64,000 nt of DNA from Camarhynchus parvulus (taxonomy: Eukaryota > Chordata > Aves > Passeriformes > Thraupidae). The stretch lies in assembly GCF_901933205.1 (NCBI RefSeq), contig NC_044574.1:44239609-44303608 (forward strand), read 5' to 3'. The position numbers and the translations under genes are program-made. The notes under the pieces are model-generated. The model searched no databases and was not told the origin of the DNA. It saw only the letters and a list, made by a program, of their open reading frames with translations. Shown in pieces: positions 49,144 through 62,731 of this stretch; the stretch's first letter is position 1, and each line of letters opens with the position of its first letter.

Positions 49144-52100
49144 GGCAGCTCAATAAACACCATTATGATCTGCATGCAGCGCGCCTGCCCAGAATTAAGG
49201 TCACATCCACGCTTTTGTGTGTGCTTCTCCACCCGCTCCCTTGGCTTACAAATTAAAGAACTGCAGGTGAGGAGCTGGCTGCCTAATGGGGACTTATAAA
49301 TCCAGCCAGTTTCCATCTGACAAAACCTTTTAGTCAGTACATGAGGCAACTGCAGAGCAAAGTAAGAATAAGATTTTTAAATCCGTGTGTAAAATCCATT
49401 GTAAAGGTCAGGTTTATAAGAAGACCATCCCAAAATGCTAATGACATGACAGTTTTATGAGACTGGAAAATGATAGCTTGGCAGAAGATGAGTAATACTA
49501 GAGCTAGGGATTTATTTAAATGGGACTATTTTTTTTAATTTTTTTTTTTTTTGTCCGTGATCCTTCCAGATCTCACAGGGATGAAAAATGTGTAACTAGC
49601 TCTCCACATTCAGCTGACAAGTGAGGTAAGAAAAGGTTATTTATGTGAGGCATTATTATGTAATTTTACCCTCCAAAGGTTTTGCATATTTTTCTGTGGA
49701 ATATGTTTTTGAAAGTTATACAAATTTTAATGCCTATGCTTTGCAAAAAAACCCATAAAACATCAACTCTTAGTAGCTAGCCTCAGAAACAGAAGGAGTT
49801 TCTACAGGAACTTTAACACAGTTTTAACTTAGACAAACTGCATTTCTCCATAGAACAGGAGGACATCCTGTCCAGAAGAGCTTGTAGTCAAATATATACA
49901 TTGAACAGAGGTGCATGTGCACCCTAAGAGTAAGAGAGTAAGCCTTTGTGTATCTAACCAGAGCAAAAATACTTTTTAATTTGCAATAAAAATCTCTCTC
50001 ATCTTAATACTATTTCTCCAAAAAGCAGTATCAACACCAAGTCTGGATTTGTTGGCTTATTTTTTTTTTTACCTTCTGCAATGAGTTAATTCACCCTCTA
50101 GAACACTGCGAGCACCTGAACACATCCTTCATCAACTAAGCAGTTCTTGTCATGCTGAAGCTTAATGCAATTTTCATTAAACTGCAGATTCAAGTTTTGC
50201 CTCAACACATACAATATCTCTCAATCAAACATAGCTGTAGATGTGCTATAGCATATTATCTACAGTTACACAAAACATACAATATTTATCTATGGCTATG
50301 CTAATGATTTATTTATCCACTTCAGTGTTTCCCACAACTCCTTTAATCAACAGTGAAAAATAGGAATATTTTAAAAAATAGGAAAAATAGGAATACTTTG
50401 AGCACAAAAATGGTGTATTCTCCACTCTGCAAGGAGGCTGAGGCTCTCTCTTCAGGTCTGCTACTGCCCTTGGCCACAGCATTTTGAGAACACAGATGGT
50501 GTCTCGGCACCCAGGGGTGCGGGGTTTAGTAGGGTGCTCTGCACAGAGTGTGCAGGCCTGCTCCTGGGAGGTGTTGAGTGCTTCCCAGGAAGCGATGAGC
50601 CCTCTGAAATCCCTGTGACTTACATCCCCAGGCTGGGCAGCCACTGAGCACATCTCCCCCAACACCCTCCTGGGAATCCTCCTCTCTGCAGCATGCACCA
50701 AGCTCCTCCTCAAGTGTCGCCTTTGTGGAGGCTCCCCATTAGTAAATTGATCATCCTGGTAATGAGGCAGGGTGAATTTTGGGCAAATACTGGCTGTTGT
50801 GGAGTTCATTCTGCCAAAATACTGAAGTATTTGTCCACTTTGTGACTCAAGTCTGTAGCTGCTCAGCAATGAGGGCTGGTGTGCAAACCCTCTGGGGCGA
50901 TGGGCTCCCCATAGAGCCCAGCTGGATGCTGCAGGTCACTCCTCTTCCCTCAGCTCCAGAGCCCAGGGCCAAACCAACCCCCATGGGGCAGCATTCCTTC
51001 TCCAAAGAAGCCTCTTCTGCTCAGAGGCTCTTGCAGTTGCCAAGTGGCTTCTTATCCCTCCCCCTGCACCAGCACATCATGGCTGGGGGATCATGGAACT
51101 GAGCATGGATCGTATTCTGCTTTGGATAACTCTCAAGGATGAGGGAAATAAGAAGAAAAGCCTTCCCCTTCCTGTCTCTGAATGGTTTCCAAATCTCTCT
51201 GGGCATCAAGTTTGGGAAAAGAAAGCAAAAAACCCTCTCTGTTTCAGAAGATTTGAGCACTTAACAATTCTTTCTCCTCTTCTCTCTCCTCTACAGGGAG
51301 CCCATCGCCCCATTTGCTGACCTTAACCTGAATAAACAGACAGGTCCGAAGTGTTCAGTTAGTGAAGTGACCAGTGGGAAATTGTATTTGGCCACACTCT
51401 GGTAATTGTTTTCTTTTACTAGCAGTACATGCCTAGATGGCACAAAAGGTTGCTAGCCAGTGACACAAGTAACAACTGTATTAGCTGGAGGCTGCAGGGC
51501 AGCACCAGCACAGAGATTCCTGAGACAACTTTAAATTGGCTAGCTGGGGTGCTGGCCACTTGTTCACCTGCAAAAGCAGAGCAGTTAAGTTGGCGCATCT
51601 CATCTCTGCGTATCTTTACGTGAGCATTTTCCCCTCATCATCACAACACAGTCCCTTCTGCAACAGTGAAGACCCTTCAAGGGTCAAACCTGAGAATGTG
51701 CTCCTTGTCAGAGAGATTTTGTTTGTTTTAGCATTTGTGGTGAGAAAGAGATTAAAAATAATTTTAAAAGAAGAACGACTCTAGATTTATTTTTTTCCCC
51801 AAAAGCTATTTCACACCTGCTACTCCGTACTTTAGAAGATAGGAAAACTACAACTTTAGCTGAGTTTTAGTTTTATCCCTTTACATATTTCCATTCCTAT
51901 GTCCTGATCCTGCCAAGACTAAGCCCAGAAAGGAGAAAAGGCTTCTAGAGTATAACTTTTCACCAAAACTTTAAGAGCAACCAGCAAAGGGAGAGTTCAA
52001 CCCACCTAAAGTCCCAGCTGGTCTTTCATTAGCAGACAGTAATTAGCTTTTTACTTCAGATGAGTCACTTTGGTGCATAAAGGCATGTGTTGTATACATA

Positions 52101-53659
52101 ATCATGTGTATTGTGGGGGTCTCAATAAAAAGATCTGCCAGATCTGTAGCTCTGTCTGAGCTGGGATCAGTGATCTGGCTGAGCCTATGTAGTTAAAGGG
52201 AAAGCAAGTTAAATCAAATTTGTGCCTTGTGCTGTTTTATTGAATGGTATAAACCCACATGAGTGGGTCTGTATGGAAAAAATGTAGTTATATATAAGCT
52301 TCATGCCTGATACCTTGACAGCACTGCAGGGATATTTTTAGCTTGAATGAACTCCTGAGTCCTGGTTGAAATGCATTCAACTAGGGCATGTTCCTCTCCA
52401 TGCTGGAAAAGGAGGAGTCCGTTAAGGTCTTATTCTGGTGCACCAGCAGTTCAAGCCACTTAACTTTCCATGCAGTAAGTCACATGAACTGAATATATAA
52501 AGCAAGCAGAGAACACAGCGGAATGATTTTTTATCCCTGGCTGATGAAAGGAAGCACATGCTGATCTTTTTGGACAAATCGCTGCTCTCTGCTGAAACCT
52601 CCATGCCTCCTCCTGCTGACATGTTGAAGAGGATGGGCACTTAAAGTGGTTGGGCAAAAATCCAGCATCACTTGACAACAAAGCCTTATTTAACGCGTAT
52701 CCTGTTGCGGCTGTACAGTTGTTTTAGCCATCAGACAGAGCCAAAAGCAGCTACAGGGATGTGATGGCAACCTGAGAAGAGCTGTGCGGCCATGGAGAGA
52801 GTACAGGCCATAGACTGAGCCCAGCAGACCCAGGCTGATCTCTACTGTACGTGGCCAGGCTCTCAGGTTACGCGGTTGAGGCCATTGCTTACCGGGCGTG
52901 ATAGAACCGATCACGTAGGTTTGGGGCAAAGGCACGATTTATCAGATCCTAATCCACAGGTTCATGTTCTCTCCCTTTACCCAGAAATGATGGTCATCCA
53001 AGGTTACGGGAGAGGTAGCTGGGAGATCAGCAGCAGCTCTCCTGGCAGCTGCCTTCGTCTGTTAGGCAGCTTTGCCACCCCACAGCACACGCTTTTGCAG
53101 CTGGCACAAGAGACAAGCAGACAAGGCACAGGCACACATACAAAACCTTTCTGCCCCCACAGGCTTTAATGCCCACTGAAAATGAGCCACACTGGGCTTT
53201 CACAGAGAGCTCTCTGGGTACCAGTGTGGAAGAAAGTCATGACATTCTTGTTTTTAACAAAGAGTTTAGTTCCTAAGCTTGGTTACTCAGGAGATGCTTG
53301 AGGAGCTGAATATTCAGTGCTGTCACAGTATGCTGCTGCAAGAGGTGAAGATATACCTGTCCTTTATCACATTCTGCCCATATCTTATTTTCAGATGCCA
53401 TGCTTATAAAATTAAGTACTAGAAGTGGTGAAAAAATACTTAGTAAGAGCATATTAGAAATGCACCTGTGTTAAAAGAATATCTCAAAAAGGAAACCACT
53501 GAAAGTTCAAAAAATAGCTTTTCCTATTGTGCTTGTCAGAAGATGATAAAACCTGTGACTGAAGCCAAAAACTGTGGCTTTGTTTTGGGAGGACACCATC
53601 CCACTCTTCCATTAGCAATCAGAAAAGTCAGCAGAGCTATTAGTATTCCTTATAATGCT

Positions 53660-53735
53660 CTGATTCACAAATTCATGGAAAATTCTGAATTGGACAGAAC
53701 CCACAAGGATCATTGAGTCTAAAGTTTTCTGGAAT
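53660..53735 (-). mobile_element. CR1 LINE 3'-end fragment (antisense)
   Basis: The plus strand contains TTCTGAATTGGACAGAACCC and ACAAGGATCATTGAGTCT, the complement of the CR1 3' end (GGACTCGATGATCCTTGTGG-type). Degenerate ATTCTATG-like octamers lie on the left, where the 3' terminus should be. It is a short 5'-truncated copy, typical of CR1. Confidence 0.75.
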
Positions 53736-56700
53736 TCTATAACCTTGCTGTTCTTTTTGTGCAGGGTGTTTCCCTGCAAATGAGGATCATTTACAGAAGT
53801 AAAATGCAAGGTCCTTTTAACAAAAATTTTATCCCATTTTTTGTATTTGCAAACTAGAGATATAAAACTATATCCTGGGCTCATATCTGGGTACTTTCCA
53901 TTGATCAGGTGCCCCTGATTGTGAACCTTCTCCCATTTTGTCCAGAGGAACAGCTGTTCTGTTGGTTTTACAGCACATCTCCAGATTTACACTAGCATGG
54001 AAGCACAACTGCATGCTCTCTCCACCTGCTGAATAACCTGCAGCACTGGCTGCCCCAGCACTTTCACCAGGCACCAGATGGAGATTCCCACCCAGCTGGA
54101 CATCACCTGACCTAAGTTTCTAAACAGAAGAACACGGCATTGTACCGTGTTGGATTTGTACTGATCAGGCAGCATTTTAGCAGCTCTACTCAGTCTAATT
54201 TTAAATGCAGTGTACCATAGCAAGAATCCCCATTATCTCCTTTGTGCTGGACAGGACCAAAGTATATCTCAGTAGAAGACAAGAATAATAATAAGAAGTG
54301 AGACATATAAAATTTTTGCCTTAATAACTTGGTATTGTCCATGGACAATTTTTTTGGTCACATTAATGTGGTTTTGTCACCCAAGAGTTGAGGTGGGGAT
54401 GCAATAGCTGCACTAGCTATTTATAGAGGCAGTGTATAAAGATCAACAGATGTTTTGAGCACAGCCCTGTACTTCAAAGGTTACTAGCAAAATCAGGGCA
54501 TTATAAAAAACCTTAATTCATAAATTCACAATAAAAGCCCTGAATTGTGGTTGTTTTCTAGAGGATCCACCAGTTGTTAGGCTAATTGCTGTGGTAGTCT
54601 GACTGTTGGGGGCTACTTCCATTTTGATCAATATTAGTTTAAAATAATATTGAAGGGGAAAGTGTGGAAAATCAGGCCAAAGTTTTATTCCATGAAACAA
54701 TATGGAAGTGTGGAAAAAGCAAGTCAAAGTTTGTGATGCTGTCAATAATCATAGCAACACCTCAGACAAGGTACATGTTAAATTCTTGGCTCTTGATTAG
54801 AAGTTAATTTTGCCAATCCCAAACATTTAAAATTGAAAATTAATCAGATTTTTTAAAAACAACGTAGATAGATGTACTGGTCTGGAGCATCCATTGGTCA
54901 TGGTCAAATTCTAGTATTAAATCAAAGGTAAGTTTTTAATGACAGCTGATGCTGAAAACCAACCTACAAACCAGAACACAACACCAGTTCTACCTCGTCA
55001 TGGCAAAGTTGCAATGCAGCTGTGGGTTTTTGCTAAAATCATACAGTAAACACAAATATCCCTTTCAAAATACAGCACATTTTGGTGACAGACTGATTGC
55101 AGTATGCTTCCAAGGCAAGTTTGAACTAAGTCACTACAAATGTATAATTATTGGTTTTCTCTTGGAAAACCTCTTTCTCTTTGGGTTTATTTTACCCAGA
55201 TTTGTTCAGTGCTAAAGCCTCTTGCCAAATTTACAGGATGAGCTGTCTAAGCAGTGAGTTACTTCAGAGTGATTTAATCTGCAGGGTAAGTAAATGCACC
55301 ATGCCTGCACAAAAGCACAGGCAGTGCAGGCTGAGCAGCCCTCAGGCATCCCCATGGTCAAGGCTTTTTTACAGGGACTGGGAGCTACACGTAAAAATTA
55401 TGATCATTATCACTGTTAATGAAGGATGAAGAGCTCAAGCTAACCATGTGGTAGAGCCATCAGGAAGGATGTCAAAAATTGGCTAATAAAATTTAGTAAG
55501 TGTGAAGTTCGTTTGACCTTTCCATATGGAAAGTGAGCTCTCCATACAGAGAGCGCTCTCAGAGCTGCCAGATGGGAGGAAATATCTGCCACAACCCCTT
55601 CCCTGCTCTCACTTTAACCTGTTGAGCAGAACAGAGCCTGTGCTTTCACACATCTCTCGTTACATCTGACCAGCAGCATGGATAACCATCAGGGAAAATA
55701 CTCTGACCTTCATTAGACATTCACAGAGCCCTGAGCCAGAAGCAGCCAACTTCACCAGCATCCTGATAAAATTTAAAATTCACCTCCTGCACTCAAAGGC
55801 AGCCCAGAACAAGGCTGTGCTTGGGTCCTTTGTGTGGTCTGCTTGTGCAGTGGCACAGAGGAGAGGCAATGAAAAGTTTCTGTCCAGAAGGTACCAGTGA
55901 GGCTTCGGTAGCCTTCATCAGGTGGTCACTGTCCTTCCACTGTGCTGGGCCTAAATTACAGTCCTTGTTGCCTTAAAATGTTCCAAATGGTACAAAGAGA
56001 CAGAAGGCACAGCTTCTCACTGAAGTAGACCTCTGCCCAAAATGCTTGACTGCCTTTGCCTAGAATGAGGCAAAGCTGAGCTGCTTTTCCTTTTGCAGGG
56101 TACAGATGGGAACTTGCTTAATTTGAACTTTTTCAAGCTGACCTGACAGTCTCATGGAAAGTGCCGGAAAAATTCAGGTTGCTGTGGATTTTTCCAACAT
56201 CTTCTTGCCTCCCAGCTGTAATTTATGGCTTATGTTCAGTTTAGATGTTCACCTCTTACAGGCAAGTTATTGCAATACTGCATGATACAACCGCATTTTA
56301 AACAAGCTAACACCTGGAATTCTCCTGGATGGGCCAGTGTCTGCAGGGACCTTGCAGCAACAAGTGAGATGCATTTAGGGGCACCTAAGGGGCAGATTGG
56401 CACCTGTGGGACAGAAGAGACATCTGTTGTGCCCATATTTTAGCAGCTCTAATCCAGGTCAGGAAGAGCAGGTTCAAAGCCCTCAGGGTAAGTCAATCAT
56501 ACTGAAATGCTGTGGGTGGTAGACGGTCTAATCAAGCTCTGCACGGGTCATGTTCATTCAGGGCAGGAGACCTTTGGGAATTTTAAGGAAAGCGAAGCCC
56601 TTGCCAGCCGTGCCTGGCTGAAGTAGGTGGCAAAGGGGAAGAGAGATCAGTTGCAGCTGTCTTGTCTTAGTGCAGGAGCATGGGGGTGGCTGAGCAGCTC

Positions 56701-59700
56701 TCAGGAGCTATTTGAGAGGCTCTGGCACATGGAAGCAGTGTGCATGGCAAGAGGCACCCAAGGACACCCAGAACGTGCCCACTCCGTGCAGGGTGGCTCA
56801 GGATGAGCGTGTCCCCATCCTTACACATTCCTGACCTTGCTGGGCAGCAGCACAGACCCCAGGGACAAGGACTGTACCCCACTGTGACCATGTGCATTCA
56901 GCCAAGGCAGCTCCCTCCTGCACAGGGCTTGATGTGGAGCCTGCATTGCTGCTGACCCCAGAGCCAGCTCACCTGATGTTAACTTTGGCACCCCGACATG
57001 CTGCTGCCTTGCACGTGTGCTCTTCACTCACTGGAAACCCTGAATTTACTGCCGCTGCAAACAGCCTCAGTCAGGCTCGCAGAGACATGGAGATCATGCC
57101 GCTTTCCTCCCTGTGGCCTGGGAAACCATGCCACATCCTGACTTGCCTTCCACTCCCTTTTCTAAGGGACCAATCTATTTCTTAGCATGCCCCTCAGCGT
57201 TCAGCAGGGCAGCCTGGCTGAGTAAATGCTACTATAATAACACCCAGTGCCCACTGCACAGCACTGTTAGCATTCAAGGGCATCGAAAAGTATCGAGTTT
57301 CTGCAGCTCTGAGGCAGAGACATTTATGATCCTTGTATCTCTAGGTTGTAAATAATTTCTGAATATGGACAAATGTGTGCAGAAATAATTGAAGAGATTG
57401 TGGCTATAAATCCACTAGGAGTTTGGGGAAGAATATAACACATAAAAGTTCTCTCTGAAAGTAATAGGACAGACCAGCTTTGACCCCAGTTTTGATGAGA
57501 AAAGCCTGTATGTTTTTGTACAGAAATATCCTTTTCACTGGTCCTTTAGCTTATGGATGGGATTGCATTTCATTCATTTCCTTTACAGGCCACAGGGTGG
57601 CAAAGATTGCTTGGTGCCTGGCTTCTGCACAGTGAGATCACAATCTGGAAACTGAGGTCCTCAGCACTTGGACTGGGGAGCCAAAGGGAGCTGCCACTGC
57701 CCTGGAGTGACCAGAAACTGTAGCCACAGCAGCGCGAACTCCATCATTTGGATATACAGGTTACAGGCCCTTCCCACAGAAGGGATGCAGGATGAGGAGC
57801 AAAAGAAAGATTCAGATGCCTCAGCAGAAGATGGGCTTCCAGGTGGAGTCCATAAAAGGCCAGGTCTTCATGTGTTCCAGGTCTTCAGAGCCTAAAATGG
57901 ACTGATGGCACTTCAAGGACCCGCTGATGATTCATGCTGCAAATAAACTTCAGGAGGCAGCAGGTGCCAGCACTCATCAGAGGGTGAAGTGCAATTGTTT
58001 TCTAGTCAACAGAGTAATTTGAAAACTATTTGTGCCATCTTGCTAAAAACACAAACTGTGTCACATTTATTTTTAGGTGCAGATATCCGTCCAGGAAGAA
58101 GCCACAACCAGTTATGTCACACATCAATAAGAGCTACCTGCTGACACCATCACAGAGTTCACTATGGTGCTTTTTTAAATGGCCAGCTACCCAAATCCAA
58201 GATTATGGTTTTCCTTGCCACATAGCAAGGTATCTAAACTTTAATTTACATCTCAAACAGCCTGCTTTCTCAGGAAGTAAAATACTCCCTGGGATGGAGG
58301 TGTTGCGCAGGGAAGAGAGTCTATGAGGAGCAGGGTTGCAGCCCTCTACTCCTTTTATCCCACACTTCTGTCTTTTTAATCATAAAATTATCCCACACTT
58401 CTTTAAATCATAAAAACCCCCAAGCAACTCCTATATCATCAGTAAAGCTAGTGCTACAGAGCAGACACATGAGTCTTATAAAAGGATGAGTGAATCTACT
58501 TGTATACAAATGAGGAGGGTTATGTCAAAAAAAGGAACTTTCTGAAAGACTTCCTTAGAATTTTCTTTTTCTTCTTGTGTCATATGTTATTGGCAGTACT
58601 GACAGTACCAGTACAATGGTTATCCATTTTCTCACACTTCCAGTCCTAAAAGGCTGTTTGACCCTCAGTTCTTTCTGAAAATAGCCATACCATTCATGGT
58701 ACAACAAATTATGCTTTCACTATTGTCACCAAAAAATTAGCCTTTTTCGAAATCCTCTTCACTTTTTTGAAAATTAGGTCAGCAAACCCAGTGTGAACAA
58801 GCACTACTTAATTCAGTAAGGCCATATGTTTTCTGACTACATAAATAATTTTGAATACATAACCTATTTTGAATAGTTAACCAAAAGACCAGATGCCAAC
58901 CCACACATATCAGTGGGTAACATTCCAGATTCATAGTTGTGGTTTAACTCTGATGTAATGCTGGGGGATTAAGAGTTAAGAGTTCTGATGTCATTTTGTC
59001 TTCTTTTTCCTCTGAATTCTTATCATCATCCTCACTTTTATGACTACATAATGAGATAATTATGATGCAATTACTGACAAAAACTATTTTTAAAAACTCA
59101 TACAACTGCCCTTGATAGGTGCACAGAGAGTGGGCAACAGACTTATGGATGGAAGTTGGACTGGAGGATCTCCACAGGCTGTTCTGACTTTAATTTTCCC
59201 CTAGTATTTTATATGCTTGTTTTTATGACAACATTTAACAACATTACCCTTCTGCACATCAGTTCACCCAAACAGAAATACCCCCACAGGGCAGACAGGT
59301 GCTGGAGGCTGACATTGCTGCTCTCCCCTTGTCAGCCCAAGCTCCAAGGAGGGCACTGTGCTGTTCTATAAGTACCACAGAGGCCACATCTCTGGGGACC
59401 CAGCAGCTGTGGCACCCGGGAGGATGGGCACACAGACCTGGCAGCTACTGGCATGAAAAGACCTGCAGAGAGAGCCAGCTCCTCCAGGCATCAAGCCTTT
59501 CTCTCTCCTTGCAGGGCAAGGATGAGGTGCTGCTGTGCATCATCACATGCCCTGGGAAGAAATTCTCCAGCATGGGGGATGCTCAGGATGAGAGGCACTG
59601 AGCAGGATCTCCCCAGTTTGCCCCCTGCCATCATACACCTCTTGTCTTCTACCTGTGTCTCTGTCACTTCACAGCCCTCAGTGGCCTCCTGAGCCTGCTT

Positions 59701-62679
59701 CTGATGGAGTCTCACATTTCTGAAACCCCTTGTCCTTTCAATCCAGCCCATAAAACCACGGGCATAAGCCGTCAGTGCTTTGGCACTGAGAAAAGCAAGA
59801 GTTCCCTTCCCTCTGACTGTTCTCCCAAATAGGCTCTTCTGAAGCATGATATGGAGAATGGTGGCACTGTGTCCAGCAAATGCCATCCCTGTCCTGCTTC
59901 CCAACAGTGCAAGCAATTTATAGTTCCTGTGTTTTCCAAAGCACAGTCCACCCTGGACACAAAACTATAAAACCAGCAAATTCTCCTGTGCCAAATATCC
60001 ACCAGCTTACCACCTGGCCAGCACCCAGGCAGCACTGTACAGGTAGGCTGGTACACCTGCTTCTTCCTCAGACAGCTTTCTCCAGCTCCTGCCTGCTGGT
60101 GTTTCCCTCCTCCTGGGTACACACACACATTAATGCATCATAGGGACTTCTTGGTTATACTTTGTTATAATTCATCTTTTGGGAGCTACAGATTGCAATG
60201 TTTCTCTATCACAGATTGTGTATGATCCAGAGACACTTAGTGTTAAGGTTAAAGAATGATATAATTTTAATTAACCCAAATATTAAGATTTTAATTCTCA
60301 TTCTAATGACAATATATATTCCCCACCACCATTCTTAAAACAGTAATGCAATTCCCTGCTTAAACCCAGGAGAATATCCATCAGATATCCTTAACCTATA
60401 GGTTGCATTAGGGTCCCCAAGACTGACACATGTTTACAAATTTCCTTTTTTACTTCTCCTCAATGACATTAGCTCTGAGGAGGACCAGCTGCTTATACCA
60501 TGCCCCACAGGTACTGTAAGCTATTTAAATACAGTCTGCAAAAAGTAATTGCTAGGACTACAACTACAACCAACGGTGAAGCTCTGGGCTTTCTCTTTTC
60601 TTACCTGCCTCTCACCTCTCCCCTCCAGGTTGTTTCTTTCTTCCATCTTTACTTCTTCATTACTTCTACCTTGTAGATAGTTCCTACCTACCTTGTCATT
60701 ACTCTTTTGCATCTTCTCTGGCTCCCTGAACATTTGCCTGCAAGTTTGATGGTGCATGTCCTGTGCACATGTGAGCTCTCCTTTGCTCTCATGTTTCCCA
60801 AGAGTTCACAAACTGCTTTCAGCACCCAAGCCCTCCAAGTGTGTTATTATGCTGCTTCAGTCCCTGGGGCTACTCTCATCTATCTTTCCTCTGCTGGCAT
60901 TATGGAAACACTTGCCCATCATTTCCATCCCTCAACACAGAAAGCTTCAGTGATTTAAAGGCTCTTTCCCCATGTGGTATATCAAAGGATTTTTTTCCCC
61001 CAGTGGTATCTTGAAGCATATATCAAATGCACATAATTTTCTTACCCAACAGTTCAGAATATTTTACCTACTCTAAAGTAACTAGGAACAAAAGACTGTT
61101 CTGATGCTTAGTTTTATAAAAGGTTTGTCTGCATTTTTCTTTTGGTTACAATTTTTTTCTCCTTCACTGCTGCTTTAGTGCAAGTGGTAAAAGCACTTAG
61201 AATACCGTGAGCTTGTTGGTTATGAAGTCAAAATGGTAGGAAAAAGGAGTGTGCTTGGAGGACTGTTTTCTGCCCTCATAACTTCTGCACTCCTTTACAT
61301 CCTCTCATGGTATTATTCTTTTCCTAGTACCACAGAAATGCTCAAAGTCTTTGATTTTGATGAATGACTTAATGGTGGCTTGACTTTGAAGGCAATTTTT
61401 ATTCTATCTTCATTGAGAAGGTAGAGGTACTGCTGGTGCAAACAGGCAAACCAGAAGTCCCTGGCTAATCCCCAAGACATGGATGCAACCTTCTGAACCT
61501 CTCGTTCTTCCCTCTGACCTCCCATGGCCCAAAGCAAGGCAGCCTGGAGGTCTAGGTGCAAAGTAAGAACAGCATCAACCACATTACATTTGCTTGGTCT
61601 GCAGTTTGCATCCTTTATTTTCTGCTCCTGCTGGGATGAGGCAAGGATGGTGTGATATGACATCTACACAAAGAGTACATCTACCTGAAATCCTGTGTTT
61701 GTCTCCTCATTAAAGCATAAAACAAAAAAACAATACCTTGACTAGGTGATAGTCAACCCTGTAGCTGTCAGACAAAGTCTGACAAATCTGCCAAGAAGGA
61801 AAATTCCATTTTTCCACTCCTCTGGCATCAGACTTCACACTGCAGAAATTTGAATCTGGTCTTTAAATTTAGGTGACAAGCCACCTTTATGGCTTACCTG
61901 GACAGCTGCAACTCTATCCCAAGTGGAAGGGAAGGAATTGAGAGCAATCACTTAGTAGTGATCGATGAACCCTTAGGTTTTGCCTCAAAGAGTTTCAGGA
62001 TGCTCATACTGCTCCGAAATTACAAACTGTCATTGCTGTCTCTACTCTCTGTCCACTCCCTCTACACTTTATTTCATATGACTATATTAAAATTATATTC
62101 AGGTTTGGTCACAAAATAGCAAGTGCCTTTATTCATTCAGACAGCATTTGCCTTTCTGACTAATACTCCCTAAAAAGGATCTCTGAGAGCTCCTGACCAT
62201 CATCACACTTCCAGAAACCTGTGACCACTCTCCAGGGATGTCTGTGACTGGTTTCCCTGCTCAGGTGCCTGTTTGCAAAAGCAGAAGTGGGTGAATCATG
62301 ACTGCCTCAAAGCTGTGCTCTGTGCCACTTGGAGAGGAGCCAGTTCTGCCCAAAATAAACAGTATGGTAGCAGGCCTATCAAGATTTGTACTCTCCTTCA
62401 CTGCTACAGGAGCAGCAAGCCTTACAGCCCATGTCTATTATGGCACAGCTCAAAACAATGCTGTCAGCAACAGAAGAGGTTTGTCCCAAGTTTGTCCCAG
62501 TTTCCCTCAGTGTACATGCAGTCACTGAATCCCAAGGTGGGAGCTCAGCAGTGGGAGAATTCATGGTGTCAGAAAGCAGCTCAAAATTCTCCCAGCACAG
62601 AAACCCATTGCTAACCCATATTAGTGCCATCCTGGGGCCTGTCAGGACAGTGTCAGGAGTGACAGATCGCTGTCTGGCA
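53736..62679. other. Intergenic DNA, no gene recognised
   Basis: Open frames are at most 141 codons and lack any known motif, splice context or codon pattern. A perfect MEF2-type string CTATTTATAG lies at 54417-54426, and another (CTATTTTTAA) at 59084-59093, both at chance frequency. An imperfect tandem duplication lies at 58356-58416. Confidence 0.55.
58356..58416 (+). repeat. Imperfect tandem duplication of about 30 bases
   Basis: TATCCCACACTTCT is followed by a T-rich stretch and AATCATAAAA in both copies (first 58356-58388, second 58389-58416). The second copy lacks a few bases in the middle. Confidence 0.8.
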
Positions 62680-62731
62680 GTATTTATACCACAGCCAGCA
62701 CTGCAGTATCTGGGGAGTGTGGTATAAATAC
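62680..62731. repeat. Perfect inverted repeat with TATAAATA in both arms
   Basis: GTATTTATACCACA at 62680-62693 is the exact reverse complement of 62718-62731. The 24-base spacer holds a further CCAG/CTGG pair. The result is a nested hairpin whose arms read TATAAATA, a good TATA box, in opposite orientations. Confidence 0.9.

Larger units (their letters stand above)
41881..53659. other. Intergenic DNA upstream of C4orf54
   Basis: No coding exon is convincing. The longest open frame (186 codons, 50309-50869, minus) has no recognisable domain. A less AT-rich patch at about 48770-49340 has a perfect MEF2 consensus. Short tandem and poly(T) repeats occur (for example poly(T) at 49529-49552). In human the next gene on this side is, from memory, DAPP1; no exon of it was seen. 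Confidence 0.55.

Noticed and set aside
50309..50869. 186-codon minus-strand open frame
   Set aside because: It has no homology I recognise, its end is low-complexity (repeated YSYFS-type), and there is no promoter or poly(A) context.
54417..54426. Perfect MEF2 consensus CTATTTATAG, and a similar match at 59084
   Set aside because: Several such matches are expected by chance in 64 kb of AT-rich sequence, and no supporting cluster was seen around them.
59491..60128. Overlapping minus-strand frames of 141 and 118 codons
   Set aside because: Both could be chance in a moderately GC-rich patch. Neither has a known motif.
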